This document shows, in pieces, positions 1 to 7,209 of a stretch of DNA of 52,106 bases. Numbering within the stretch: the stretch's first letter is position 1; each line of letters starts with the position of its first letter. The notes below the pieces were generated by a model. The model searched no databases. It was not told the DNA's origin and saw only the letters and a program-made list of their open reading frames with translations. The position numbers were made by a program, and so were the translations under genes. Source of the DNA: Levilactobacillus zymae DSM 19395 (lineage in GTDB: Bacteria > Bacillota > Bacilli > Lactobacillales > Lactobacillaceae); the NCBI RefSeq assembly GCF_001434115.1, contig NZ_AZDW01000058.1, forward strand, positions 31,363 through 83,468, read 5' to 3'.

Positions 1-104
1 GATACTCAAAATTAGTCTTTTAAGACAGGCCCTAGCTAGTTTCGGTTCTAGTCTGGTCGGCGCGTTGCGGCCTGTCACGGGCTTAGCTTAGAAACGTAAG
101 TCAA

Positions 105-137
105 CAAAAAAAGCCCCACCATCATCGGCGGGGCTAA
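105..137 (-). terminator. Terminator of the MFS gene
   Basis: On the minus strand the stem AGCCCC.../GGGGCT is followed by a run of seven T. It lies just past the stop of the MFS gene. The rest of 1-104 holds no ORF I can support; an 8-bp inverted repeat (GACAGGCC at 25, GGCCTGTC at 69) is its only structure. Confidence 0.85.
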
Positions 138-146
138 CGGTTGCGG

Positions 147-1382
147 TTAGACGGTTTCGTTCAATTTACCTAGGTGGCGCAAGGCCGGAATGGTCAGCAT
201 GACAACCAGGCTAAAGACGTACAGCAGCGACAGGAAGCCCATGACCACCAGTAAGCTGTAGTGGTCCATCAAGAAACCGATGACCACCGACGAGAAGCCC
301 CCCACGGCGCGGCCCACGTTGACGATGAGGTTGTTGGCCGTTGAACGAATCTCGGTGGGATACAGGCGGCTGATGACCGCGCCATACCCGCCAAACATTC
401 CGTTAGAAAAGAAGCCCAGTACGGCTCCGGCCAGCAGCAAGGTGACCTGGTTGACCGCCAGTGTGATGCCGAAGACGGCGAGGGCGGCGGCGAACAGGAA
501 GAGCCCGAACGCCCGCCGGGGACCGAAATAGTCCAGAATACTGCCGAAGGTCATCATGCCCAGGCTCATCCCCAGAATCGTGGCGATCATCCAGACGGAC
601 GACCCGGAAACGCTGAGGCCTAGCTTTTGTTGCATGATCGACGGCAACCAGTTCATCAGACCGAAGTACCCGGCGATTTGCACCACCACCATCACCATGA
701 GCGCCACCGTTTGGTAGGCTAAGCGCGGCGTGCGGAACAGGGCGCCTAGGCGAATGGGCTGGCGGTTGGGCCGTTGCCGAGCGCTGAGAAATTCGGCGCT
801 TTCGTGGAGGTGCCGGCGGATAAAGTAGGTCAAGCCCACGGGCACCAATCCGAAGACGAACAGGGCCTGCCAGCCCAACGTCGGGATGATCAGCGCCGCG
901 GCAATTGCGGCTAAGACGGCGCCCAGTTGCCCGCCAATCGCGGCCAGTGAGGTCATTTTTCCAATCTTGTCGTGGTCGAAGCTTTCGGCAATCAGCGTGA
1001 TGCCTACGCCGTACTCGCCCCCGGCGCCGACGCCGGCTAGGAAACGAAAGACGTAAACGGCCGTGAGACTGTGGGCGAACGCCATGGCCGCCGTGGCCAG
1101 CGCGAAGATGAAGACGGTGTACGAGAAGACCTTGACGCGGCCGAACCGGTCGGCTAACAGGCCAAACAAAAGGCCACCCGCTAACATGCCCAGGTTGGTG
1201 ACGGAAGCAATCAAGCCGGCTTGGGTCCCGCTGAGGTGTAAATCAGCGGTGATCGACGACAACGCGAAGGAGAGGAACATCACGTCCATGTTCTCCAAGG
1301 CGAAGCCGGCCGAGGTTGAGGCAATCGTCCATTTCTGGGGTGTTGTTAGCGCGTGGCGCGCAGGGGTAGTGCTAGTTTCCAT
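147..1382 (-). CDS. MFS transporter (sugar/aromatic-acid porter type)
   Basis: A 12-helix major facilitator of 411 aa. The first loop has the MFS motif GLLADRFGRVKV (helix 2-3), and the second half repeats a related signature near DYFGPRR. RFLAGVGAGGEYG in helix 4 and the LYPTEIRST motif in the middle of the second half are typical of the sialate/4-hydroxybenzoate and sugar-porter branches. The start METSTTP at 1382 is preferred because GGAGG lies 8 bases upstream; an in-frame ATG at 1397 overlaps that ribosome site. The gene stands alone, divergent from pyrFE, with its own terminator. The substrate cannot be read from the sequence; a carboxylate or aromatic acid is possible. Confidence 0.85.
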   Translation of the reverse strand: METSTTPARHALTTPQKWTIASTSAGFALENMDVMFLSFALSSITADLHLSGTQAGLIASVTNLGMLAGGLLFGLLADRFGRVKVFSYTVFIFALATAAMAFAHSLTAVYVFRFLAGVGAGGEYGVGITLIAESFDHDKIGKMTSLAAIGGQLGAVLAAIAAALIIPTLGWQALFVFGLVPVGLTYFIRRHLHESAEFLSARQRPNRQPIRLGALFRTPRLAYQTVALMVMVVVQIAGYFGLMNWLPSIMQQKLGLSVSGSSVWMIATILGMSLGMMTFGSILDYFGPRRAFGLFLFAAALAVFGITLAVNQVTLLLAGAVLGFFSNGMFGGYGAVISRLYPTEIRSTANNLIVNVGRAVGGFSSVVIGFLMDHYSLLVVMGFLSLLYVFSLVVMLTIPALRHLGKLNETV

Positions 1383-1538
1383 TACGAATTCCTCCAAAAT
1401 GGGTGCTCACGGGCACCGATTATTTTGTTGCATTGCTCATTATTCTGCCACGAATCTCGCGGGGACGCAAGGGGAAAATTTACGGGTTGACGGCCGCTAA
1501 TTTTCCGCGTAAACTCAACGGCAATCAAACTTTAAACT

Positions 1539-1625
1539 AGTCCTGTGAGGCTAATAAGGGGATCGGTGACCCGTTTTTTGACGGGCGAAGACCGCTTAGC
1601 CACGGGGCTGGGCGGTCTTTTTTTG
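1539..1625 (+). promoter_or_regulatory. PyrR-dependent transcription attenuator (pyr leader)
   Basis: The leader of pyrF contains the PyrR anti-antiterminator core TCCTGTGAGGCT followed by AATAAGG (1539-1559), close to the known PyrR-binding loop (TCCAGAGAGGCT). It is followed by a strong terminator: AAGACCGC (1588-1595) pairs with GCGGTCTT (1612-1619), with a T run after it. By family knowledge, UMP-bound PyrR would stabilise the first hairpin and so allow termination when pyrimidines are plentiful. The second small hairpin CCCG-T6GA-CGGG (about 1570-1585) lies between the two. Confidence 0.85.
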
Positions 1626-1644
1626 GACCAGAAAGGGGCGCACC

Positions 1645-2355
1645 ATGCGACCAGTTATCATCGCACTCGATTTTCCTAGTCAGGCCACGGCGCTGGATTT
1701 TTTGACGCCGTTTGCCCAGACCCCCAACCTGTTCGTTAAGGTGGGGATGGAGTTATTTTATACGGCGGGCCCTCAGATTCTCACGGCATTACGGGCGCGC
1801 GGTATTCAGGTATTCTTGGACCTGAAGTGTTACGACATTCCCCACACGGTCGAGCAGACCATGGTCCAGCTGGGGCGGCAAGGCGTGGCGTTGGTCACGA
1901 TTCACGCGGCGGGTGGCGCGGCTATGGTTGCCGCGGCGAAACGCGGCTTGGTGGCGGGCGCGCAAGCTGCGGGCGTGGCACCGGCGAAATTGTTAGCGGT
2001 CACCCAGTTGACCTCCACCACGGAAGCGCAGATGCAGGCTGAACAACTGATCAGCGCGGATTTACCCACGACGGTCCGCCACCTAGCGCACCTAGCGTGG
2101 CAAAACGGAGCGGACGGCGTGATTGCCGCGGCGCCGGAAGACCCGGTGATTCACGCGGCTACGGCCCCGGATTTTCTGTGCATCAACCCGGGCATTCGCC
2201 TGACCGAAGATGCGACCGACGACCAGCAACGGGTGGTGACGCCCGGTCGGGCCGCTGCACTGGGCAGTAACGGCCTGGTGGTCGGGCGGTCGATCACCCG
2301 CGCGGCGGACCCACTGGCGGCTTATCAACGGATTTTAAAGGAATGGGGAGACTAA
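1645..2355 (+). CDS. pyrF: Orotidine 5'-phosphate decarboxylase
   Basis: Catalyses OMP to UMP, the last step of de novo pyrimidine synthesis, in the cytoplasm. The 236-aa length is normal. The catalytic D-x-K-x-x-D-I-P-x-T signature is present as DLKCYDIPHT (residues 59-68, with Lys61 and Asp64), and the phosphate-binding end has NPGIRL and GLVVGRSIT. The ATG follows AAAGGGGCG at a good distance. It is first in a two-gene operon with pyrE, three bases downstream, behind the PyrR attenuator. The other pyr genes are not in this window. Confidence 0.97.
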   Translation: MRPVIIALDFPSQATALDFLTPFAQTPNLFVKVGMELFYTAGPQILTALRARGIQVFLDLKCYDIPHTVEQTMVQLGRQGVALVTIHAAGGAAMVAAAKRGLVAGAQAAGVAPAKLLAVTQLTSTTEAQMQAEQLISADLPTTVRHLAHLAWQNGADGVIAAAPEDPVIHAATAPDFLCINPGIRLTEDATDDQQRVVTPGRAAALGSNGLVVGRSITRAADPLAAYQRILKEWGD

Positions 2356-2358
2356 AAT

Positions 2359-3000
2359 ATGACGACGCGAGCAGCACAGATTGCAACGGACTTATTATGG
2401 ATTCAGGCGGTGACGTTGCGGCCTAGCCAGCCCTTCTTGTGGGCCAGCGGGATGCGGGCACCCATCTACACGGATAACCGGCGGACCATCGCCTTTCCGG
2501 CCGTGCGGACCCACATCGCGGACGGCTTAACGGCATTGATTCGGGACCTGTACCCCGACGCGACGGTGATTGGCGGCGTGGCGACCGCGGGGATTCCCCA
2601 CGCGGCGCTGGTGGCCGACCGGCTGGGCCTGCCGATGAACTACGTGCGTTCCAAACCCAAGGACCACGGCACAGGCAAACAAATCGAGGGGGAACTGGCG
2701 ACTAACGACCGGGTGGTTCTGATCGACGACCTGATTTCGACCGGGGGTAGCGTGTTGAGTGCCGCCAAGGCCGTGCAGGCGGCCGGGGCCACGGTCCTGG
2801 GCATCGTGGCCATCTTCTCGTACGAGTTGCCCGATAGCACGGCCAATTTTGCGGCGGCCGGCTTGACGTTACACACCCTGACCACCTACAGCGCGTTGAT
2901 TACGGCGGCTGAGGCGGCCGGCGACGTGACCCCCGCCGAAAAGGCGTCCTTGCAGGCGTGGCGGCAGGATCCGTGGCATTGGCAGGGTGTTCAAGATTAG
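2359..3000 (+). CDS. pyrE: Orotate phosphoribosyltransferase
   Basis: Converts orotate and PRPP to OMP, the step before PyrF. The protein has 213 aa, the usual size. The PRPP-binding motif VVLIDDLISTGG lies at residues 119-130, and the flexible-loop region YVRSKPKDHGTGKQIEG at about 95-111. The start ATG is three bases after the pyrF stop, with GGGGAG inside the end of pyrF as ribosome site, so the two are translationally linked. A strong bidirectional hairpin follows directly, so the operon has only these two genes. Confidence 0.97.
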   Translation: MTTRAAQIATDLLWIQAVTLRPSQPFLWASGMRAPIYTDNRRTIAFPAVRTHIADGLTALIRDLYPDATVIGGVATAGIPHAALVADRLGLPMNYVRSKPKDHGTGKQIEGELATNDRVVLIDDLISTGGSVLSAAKAVQAAGATVLGIVAIFSYELPDSTANFAAAGLTLHTLTTYSALITAAEAAGDVTPAEKASLQAWRQDPWHWQGVQD

Positions 3001-3021
3001 TTATTAATGATTATTAATAAT

Positions 3022-3057
3022 AAAAGTCACCAGTTCAATTGAACTGGTGGCTTTTTT
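3022..3057. terminator. Bidirectional terminator between pyrE and TPM gene
   Basis: A near-perfect palindrome with CACCAGTTC/GAACTGGTG arms around AATT, flanked by A-rich and T-rich runs. It can end pyrFE on the plus strand and the TPM gene on the minus strand. Confidence 0.9.
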
Positions 3058-3091
3058 GACGTTTAAGTTGAATGAACCGGGGTGACCCACC

Positions 3092-3871
3092 TTAAAAGTG
3101 GTCCCACGGGTCGTGGTCGCCGCCCATCCAGCGGCCCCACAGATAACCACTAAGCATGTCGGCACCGGCGTGGGGGTCGTCCGCAAACGTGGGGTGACGT
3201 AAGGCCTTGAGCACCTTGATTAGAATCCACAGAAGGAGCGGGGAACAGATCCAGAAACTGACCCAGGCCCAACTTAACCCGGGTTTTATTTTGGCGGGTT
3301 TGGCGATGTGCTTGGTGATGAACTTCTGATAGCGGTTGAAGAAGGTCATGGCGGACTGGGCCGTCCCCTGTTTAGTGGGAAGGCGGCGCGTCAACGTCCA
3401 TTTCTGAAAGTCGGAAATTCCGCTGGTCAGGTTATCGGACGGGTCAATCACGGTGTGCCAGCCGTTGTCGGGATAGACGACGATGACCGAGACCTTATCG
3501 TGAAGCCGTTTGGTCGCCTGGGCCGCGGCGTATTCCTGGTCTCCCGTCGAGGCGGCCGGGTCCACCGCTCGTTGGCCCAGTTGCTGGAAGCGTTGGTCCA
3601 CGAGGTCGTTACCCGGCGTATCGAAGGGGTTACTGTAATCGAAACCCAAAAGCGCTGAATCTGGCAGTTTGGCGTAGGTGTACACCCACAGCTGCGGCCG
3701 GTTGCGCGTGCGTTGCCATTGCTGGTTGGTCTGAATGATCTGTTGACGCTGTTGGGCCGAGAGAATCCCCAGTTGGTCGTGGATGTAGGGCGACGCGTGG
3801 GCGGTCAACGATAGCCCGAGGCTACCGATAAGGATGGTTCCGATGACGAGTAGCAGGTTTTTCCAACGCAT
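3092..3871 (-). CDS. TPM-domain secreted/membrane protein
   Basis: A 259-aa protein with an N-terminal signal peptide (KNLLLVIGTILIGSLGLSL, then AHAS as a likely cleavage site). A TPM-like domain follows, beginning YIHDQLGILSAQQRQQI, with the spaced TYAKLPD and IVVYPDNGWHTVID segments seen in this family. A transmembrane helix (WAWVSFWICSPLLLWILI) lies near residue 205. The C-terminus is short and rich in Gly, Trp and Asp. TPM proteins are poorly characterised and are linked to phosphatase activity or membrane-complex assembly in other organisms. MRWKN at 3871 is preferred as start since GGGAG lies 8 bases upstream; a GTG 18 bases earlier lies above that site. Confidence 0.75.
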   Translation of the reverse strand: MRWKNLLLVIGTILIGSLGLSLTAHASPYIHDQLGILSAQQRQQIIQTNQQWQRTRNRPQLWVYTYAKLPDSALLGFDYSNPFDTPGNDLVDQRFQQLGQRAVDPAASTGDQEYAAAQATKRLHDKVSVIVVYPDNGWHTVIDPSDNLTSGISDFQKWTLTRRLPTKQGTAQSAMTFFNRYQKFITKHIAKPAKIKPGLSWAWVSFWICSPLLLWILIKVLKALRHPTFADDPHAGADMLSGYLWGRWMGGDHDPWDHF

Positions 3872-3943
3872 GAGCAAGGCTCCCTTCACTGGCGAGGTGG
3901 TACGGTTACCTTCATTATACTAAAGTCGTGATGGGGTGGTTCA

Positions 3944-3977
3944 GAAAAAAACGGGTGACCGTGAGTGGTCGCCCGTC
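3944..3977 (-). terminator. Terminator of small secreted protein gene
   Basis: On the minus strand ACGGGCGACC pairs with GGTCACCCGT and is followed by seven T. Confidence 0.85.
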
Positions 3978-3985
3978 AGTTGGAC

Positions 3986-4411
3986 TTAGCGTTTGAAGAT
4001 GGTGGCGCCGAACGATTCGTTACCGGTGTAGTTACCCTTTAAACTCCACATATGTTTTGGAATAAAATCGAAATGCTTCTTATTAAAAATCTTGATTTTA
4101 ATTAATTCAGAATGTTTTTTGTCATAGCGTATTCGGCCGTAATAGACCTTAGAACTATGCTTCTTTAAACCGGATAACCGCCAGGTATAGTGTTTTCCTA
4201 GCATTTTGCTATGGACGGACATGCGGTTACCCTTAAACGTGGTCTTGTCGTGGTAGCCCCCTTGAGAGCCGTCGGTCAGGCGGTAGAAGGTGTGGTGCCG
4301 GATATAGCTGGGTAGGTAGGTGGTTTTGGCGCTAGCTGATGGCGCAGTCACTATGCATCCGGTGAAGCCTAAGGCAAACGCAGTGGTGACTAGAATAAGT
4401 TGTTTTTTCAT
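3986..4411 (-). CDS. Small secreted basic protein, unknown function
   Basis: A 141-aa protein with a classical signal peptide: MKKQ, a hydrophobic core, then PSASA/KTT as a likely signal-peptidase I site. The mature part is rich in Lys, Tyr and His (RIRYDKKHSEL, KIKIFNKKHFDF) and looks like a compact beta-rich domain. A Cys at residue 19 (FTGC) resembles a lipobox only weakly. The start has GGAGG 8 bases upstream. Codon use is more AT-rich than in the neighbours. I do not recognise a named family; similar small basic exported proteins are common in lactobacilli. Confidence 0.7.
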   Translation of the reverse strand: MKKQLILVTTAFALGFTGCIVTAPSASAKTTYLPSYIRHHTFYRLTDGSQGGYHDKTTFKGNRMSVHSKMLGKHYTWRLSGLKKHSSKVYYGRIRYDKKHSELIKIKIFNKKHFDFIPKHMWSLKGNYTGNESFGATIFKR

Positions 4412-4503
4412 GACTGGACCTCCTCAAAGTCTGCCTCTAGTATGCGAATCTAAGAAGAAAAAATCAATGGTTGTTGTACTAATTAATCTATTAATAATTG
4501 CGT

Positions 4504-4535
4504 TAAAAAAGGAGCCCGTTCGGTTGAACGACTCC
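4504..4535 (-). terminator. Terminator of small membrane protein gene
   Basis: On the minus strand GGGAG/CTCC and inner GTTC/GAAC arms form a hairpin followed by six T. Confidence 0.8.
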
Positions 4536-4544
4536 CGCGATTCG

Positions 4545-4817
4545 TTAAATAAAGTTTTTGATGAGCGCCACGACGAATAAGACCATCGGTAACGCCAAGG
4601 CGAGTTCCCGGAGTCCCCAGGATAGCTGGTAGTAGATTTCCGCGTGGCGGTGTTGGGGTAAGAATTGCCGTAACCAAAAATAGGTGATGCCCATTAGAAC
4701 CACGTCATTAACCAGCTGAACCGGTAGACTACGGGTCAAGAATACGTCGATGGCGCTCCCGATGGCCAAGAGGCACCAAAGATCAAATGATGTGATTAAC
4801 GTTGCAACGTTGCGCAT
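4545..4817 (-). CDS. Small three-helix membrane protein, unknown function
   Basis: A 90-aa protein with about three hydrophobic segments: LITSFDLWCLLAIGSAIDV, LVNDVVLMGITYFWL and LALALPMVLFVVALI. No catalytic motif is visible. The start MRNVATL at 4817 is chosen because GGAGG lies 7 bases upstream, whereas the ATG at 4823 is only one base from it. Terminators on both sides indicate a single-gene transcript. No family recognised. Confidence 0.6.
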   Translation of the reverse strand: MRNVATLITSFDLWCLLAIGSAIDVFLTRSLPVQLVNDVVLMGITYFWLRQFLPQHRHAEIYYQLSWGLRELALALPMVLFVVALIKNFI

Positions 4818-4896
4818 GATCATTCCTCCTCAAAATAATTATCCCCATAGTTTAATTCTAGCAGAACGTGGCCGAACGTAACAGGCCGACCCAACC

Positions 4897-4932
4897 AAAA
4901 AGCCGATCCCCGCAATAGACGAGGATCGGCTG
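4897..4932 (-). terminator. Terminator of oppA
   Basis: On the minus strand AGCCGATCC pairs with GGATCGGCT and is followed by TTTTTGG, directly after the oppA stop. Confidence 0.9.
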
Positions 4933-4955
4933 AGTTTTAAATTGACTGGCGATTC

Positions 4956-6596
4956 CTATTTCACGTAAGCCGTCCGGTAATCGGCAGCCCCGTCAAATTG
5001 GTTGTAAATGACACCCTTGATCTTAGGGTTAACCAAGATGTTGGTCCGAGCATCGTAGAGTGGCGTGACGGCTTGGTCGGTCATGGCCGTTTGGGCGGCC
5101 TTGACCAGGTCTTGGTAGCGTTGAGCGGGTTTCAAGGCATCCTTGCCTTCTGCGGCGGCTAAGGCGTTGTCGTAGGTCTTACTGTCGTAGTGGCCCATGT
5201 TGGAGTTGTTGGTCGATCCCAGAATCTGTAAGGATTCAATCGGGTCGGCGTAATCCATACTCCAGCCGGTCAGGTTCATCTGGAAGTTGCCTTTCGAGAC
5301 GGCACTTAACATGGACGGGAACGGCACGGCCTTAACGTTGATGTTTAGGCCCTTGAGCTGACTGTTCAACGTGCTTTGGATGTATTCGGCCAATTGCTTG
5401 GTGGTGTCATCGTCGGCACAAATCATCGTGATGTTTAGCTTCGATTGGTGTAGCTGCTTCAGTGCGGACTGGAACAACTTCTTGGCCTTAGCCGGGTCGT
5501 AGTTGGCGGTGCCGGCGACCGTAGCGTCCTTAGTGAAGTCGGCCTTAGTCTGTGGGTTCTTCTTCATGTTCCGAACGGCGAAGGTCGTTGCGGGGAGTGA
5601 CCCGTTTTTCAACACTTTCTTGGTTAACTGTTCTCGGTTGATGGCCAGCGATAAGGCGGTCCGTAAATCGCGGTTGGCGGTCGTGGCGTCCTTTTCGTTG
5701 TATTGAATGAAGCCGATGCGCCCGGAAGCTAAGGTCTTCAAATTAGCGTTGTTCTTATTCTGCTGGGTCTGTTCGCCGTCCAGAGTCACCGCGTCGAGCT
5801 TCTTGGATTGATACAGGTTGTAGGATGTGGCGGTGGACTTGACGACCCGGTAATTGATGTGTTGGAGCTTGATGGCTTGGTGATCGCGGTAGGTCGGGTT
5901 CTTCTTTAACGTCCAGCTATCACTGGTCCCGTTCCATTTGGTCAGGGTGTAAGGCCCGTTGTAGACCGTGGTGCTGGCCGAGGAGCCGTACTTGCTGCCG
6001 TACTTTTGAACGGCCTTTTGGTTCAGTGGGAAGAAGGTCGAGCTGGCCAGGATGACCTTGAAGTATGAGGTCGGTTGGGCCAATTTAATCTGTAATTGGT
6101 ACTTGCCCGTGGCCTTGACCCCTAACTTGCTGGGGGCGAGCTTGCCGGCCGCCACCGCGTTCGCGTTCTTGATTTTAGCAAATTGGTAGGTAAATTCGGA
6201 CTTGGACTTAGGGTTTAACGTCCGTTCCCAGGAGTACACGAAGTCTTGGGCGGTCACCGGATCGCCGTTGCTCCATTTACCGTCGTGATGTAAATCAATC
6301 GTGTAGACGGACCCGTCCTTGGAAACGGTGGTCTTCTGGGCCAGGGCGTTGACGGCTTCGCTCTTGGCGTTAAGCCGGAACAGGCCTTCGCCGACCTGAC
6401 TCAGTTGGCTACTGGAGACGCTGTCGGTGATTTTGGCGACGTCCATGCTGGTGATGGGTGAGGTCTCGGCTAAATTAAGGTTTTGGGCGACGGCGGCCGT
6501 GGTGGTCTTTGAGTGGGCCTTAACGGCGAAGACACCGCCGAGTACGACGACAACGCCGCATAGTAATAACGTGGTTTTCTTGTTTAAAATGCTCAT
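4956..6596 (-). CDS. oppA: Orphan oligopeptide ABC transporter substrate-binding protein
   Basis: An OppA/SBP-family-5 protein of 546 aa that captures peptides outside the membrane. Family features are the N-terminal TSMDVAKITDS, the WSNGDPVTAQDFVYSWERTLNP block and the C-terminal GWSMDYADPIESLQ block. The N-terminus (NKKTTLLLCGVVVVLGGVF) is a hydrophobic anchor but lacks a proper lipobox: the only Cys is preceded by LLL and lies very early, which is unusual for a Gram-positive OppA. No permease or ATPase genes are adjacent, so it must work with an Opp system elsewhere. Starts at 6596 and 6599 are both possible (GGAGG 8 or 5 bases away). The gene is under a T-box leader, implying induction when one tRNA is uncharged. 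Confidence 0.92.
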   Translation of the reverse strand: MSILNKKTTLLLCGVVVVLGGVFAVKAHSKTTTAAVAQNLNLAETSPITSMDVAKITDSVSSSQLSQVGEGLFRLNAKSEAVNALAQKTTVSKDGSVYTIDLHHDGKWSNGDPVTAQDFVYSWERTLNPKSKSEFTYQFAKIKNANAVAAGKLAPSKLGVKATGKYQLQIKLAQPTSYFKVILASSTFFPLNQKAVQKYGSKYGSSASTTVYNGPYTLTKWNGTSDSWTLKKNPTYRDHQAIKLQHINYRVVKSTATSYNLYQSKKLDAVTLDGEQTQQNKNNANLKTLASGRIGFIQYNEKDATTANRDLRTALSLAINREQLTKKVLKNGSLPATTFAVRNMKKNPQTKADFTKDATVAGTANYDPAKAKKLFQSALKQLHQSKLNITMICADDDTTKQLAEYIQSTLNSQLKGLNINVKAVPFPSMLSAVSKGNFQMNLTGWSMDYADPIESLQILGSTNNSNMGHYDSKTYDNALAAAEGKDALKPAQRYQDLVKAAQTAMTDQAVTPLYDARTNILVNPKIKGVIYNQFDGAADYRTAYVK

Positions 6597-6672
6597 CATG
6601 AATTCCTCCAAATAGGTGATTAGTCGTTGGGGTTGTCAACATGTCTGAGCTTTGCCATCGAATCAACATCAT
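6520..6672 (-). other. Duplicated translation-start region / short leader ORF before oppA
   Basis: Between the T-box terminator and oppA lies a second strong start: GAGGAGG (6679-6685), 6-9 bases before a double ATG. It closely copies the real oppA start (GGAGGAATTTCATGATGTTGATT-like against GGAGGAATTCATGATGAGCATT-like). The frame it opens is 50 codons, differs from oppA, runs over the oppA start and ends in Arg-rich residues. It may be a remnant of a deleted oppA paralogue, or a leader peptide. It contains one Trp codon. I would not call it a protein-coding gene. Confidence 0.5.
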
Positions 6673-6697
6673 GAAATTCCTCCTCGGTTAATTGCAA

Positions 6698-6985
6698 ACA
6701 AAAACCGTCCTTAACAGCCAATGCGTTAAGGACGGTCAAATTAACCGCGGTACCACCTTAATTGGACGCGGACCCCAAAAGAAGTCACGGCGCCCCTCTC
6801 ACAGGAGACCAACATCTCCCTGACAACTGACGTATGTCGCACGTCTTTCCGTACTCGCTAACTTTCGGGAAAGCCCTCGGTGGTCCATTTACTTACCTGC
6901 GTTCGGCCGTACTCTCAGCAACGACGGCTCTCTTTACGGGCACGATAAGCTTGATCTCCACTTCAATGGTTTGTTTCGGACGATT
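6698..6985 (-). ncRNA. T-box riboswitch upstream of oppA
   Basis: The minus strand carries the hallmark T-box sequence AAGGTGGTACCGCGG (6745-6759). It is followed by a terminator whose 12-bp stem (6704-6715 with 6725-6736) ends in a T run. Upstream are the stem-I elements AAGAGAGCC, GTTGCTG (distal loop) and AAATGGACCACCGAG. The specifier most likely reads UGG (Trp), followed by the usual A, but GAC (Asp) in the same loop cannot be excluded by eye. By family knowledge, uncharged cognate tRNA stabilises the antiterminator and switches on oppA. Confidence 0.93.
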
Positions 6986-6999
6986 CTTGAATTGAGACT

Positions 7000-7028
7000 A
7001 GTGTACGTCCGGTCACGGGGGATGTCAA
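7000..7028 (-). promoter_or_regulatory. Promoter of the T-box/oppA transcript
   Basis: The minus strand has a perfect -35 box TTGACA (7023-7028), a 17-base spacer and TACACT (7000-7005), placed just before the T-box stem I. Confidence 0.75.
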
Positions 7029-7209
7029 CCAGAAAAATTAAAACTGAATGAGAATTATGAATGGCATATATAGAAAGAACGGTGTGAAAAAATATTTTAA
7101 AACGCAACGGTGGGTCAAGCTTTCAACCGGGGATTAGTCGCTGGTATTGCTATAATGAAAGGCGTGAGAAATGGCCGCGCATCCGGCGGTCAAGAAGAAG
7201 GGGATTAGT

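Noticed and set aside
25-76. 8-bp inverted repeat GACAGGCC/GGCCTGTC as a structured RNA
   Set aside because: A 36-base loop and no other support; too weak to call.
1063-1500. Plus-strand ORF antisense to the MFS gene
   Set aside because: A shadow of a GC-rich coding region; composition and absence of a ribosome site argue against it.
3004-3186. Short ORF overlapping the pyrE terminator
   Set aside because: It runs through a perfect terminator hairpin and the end of the TPM gene.
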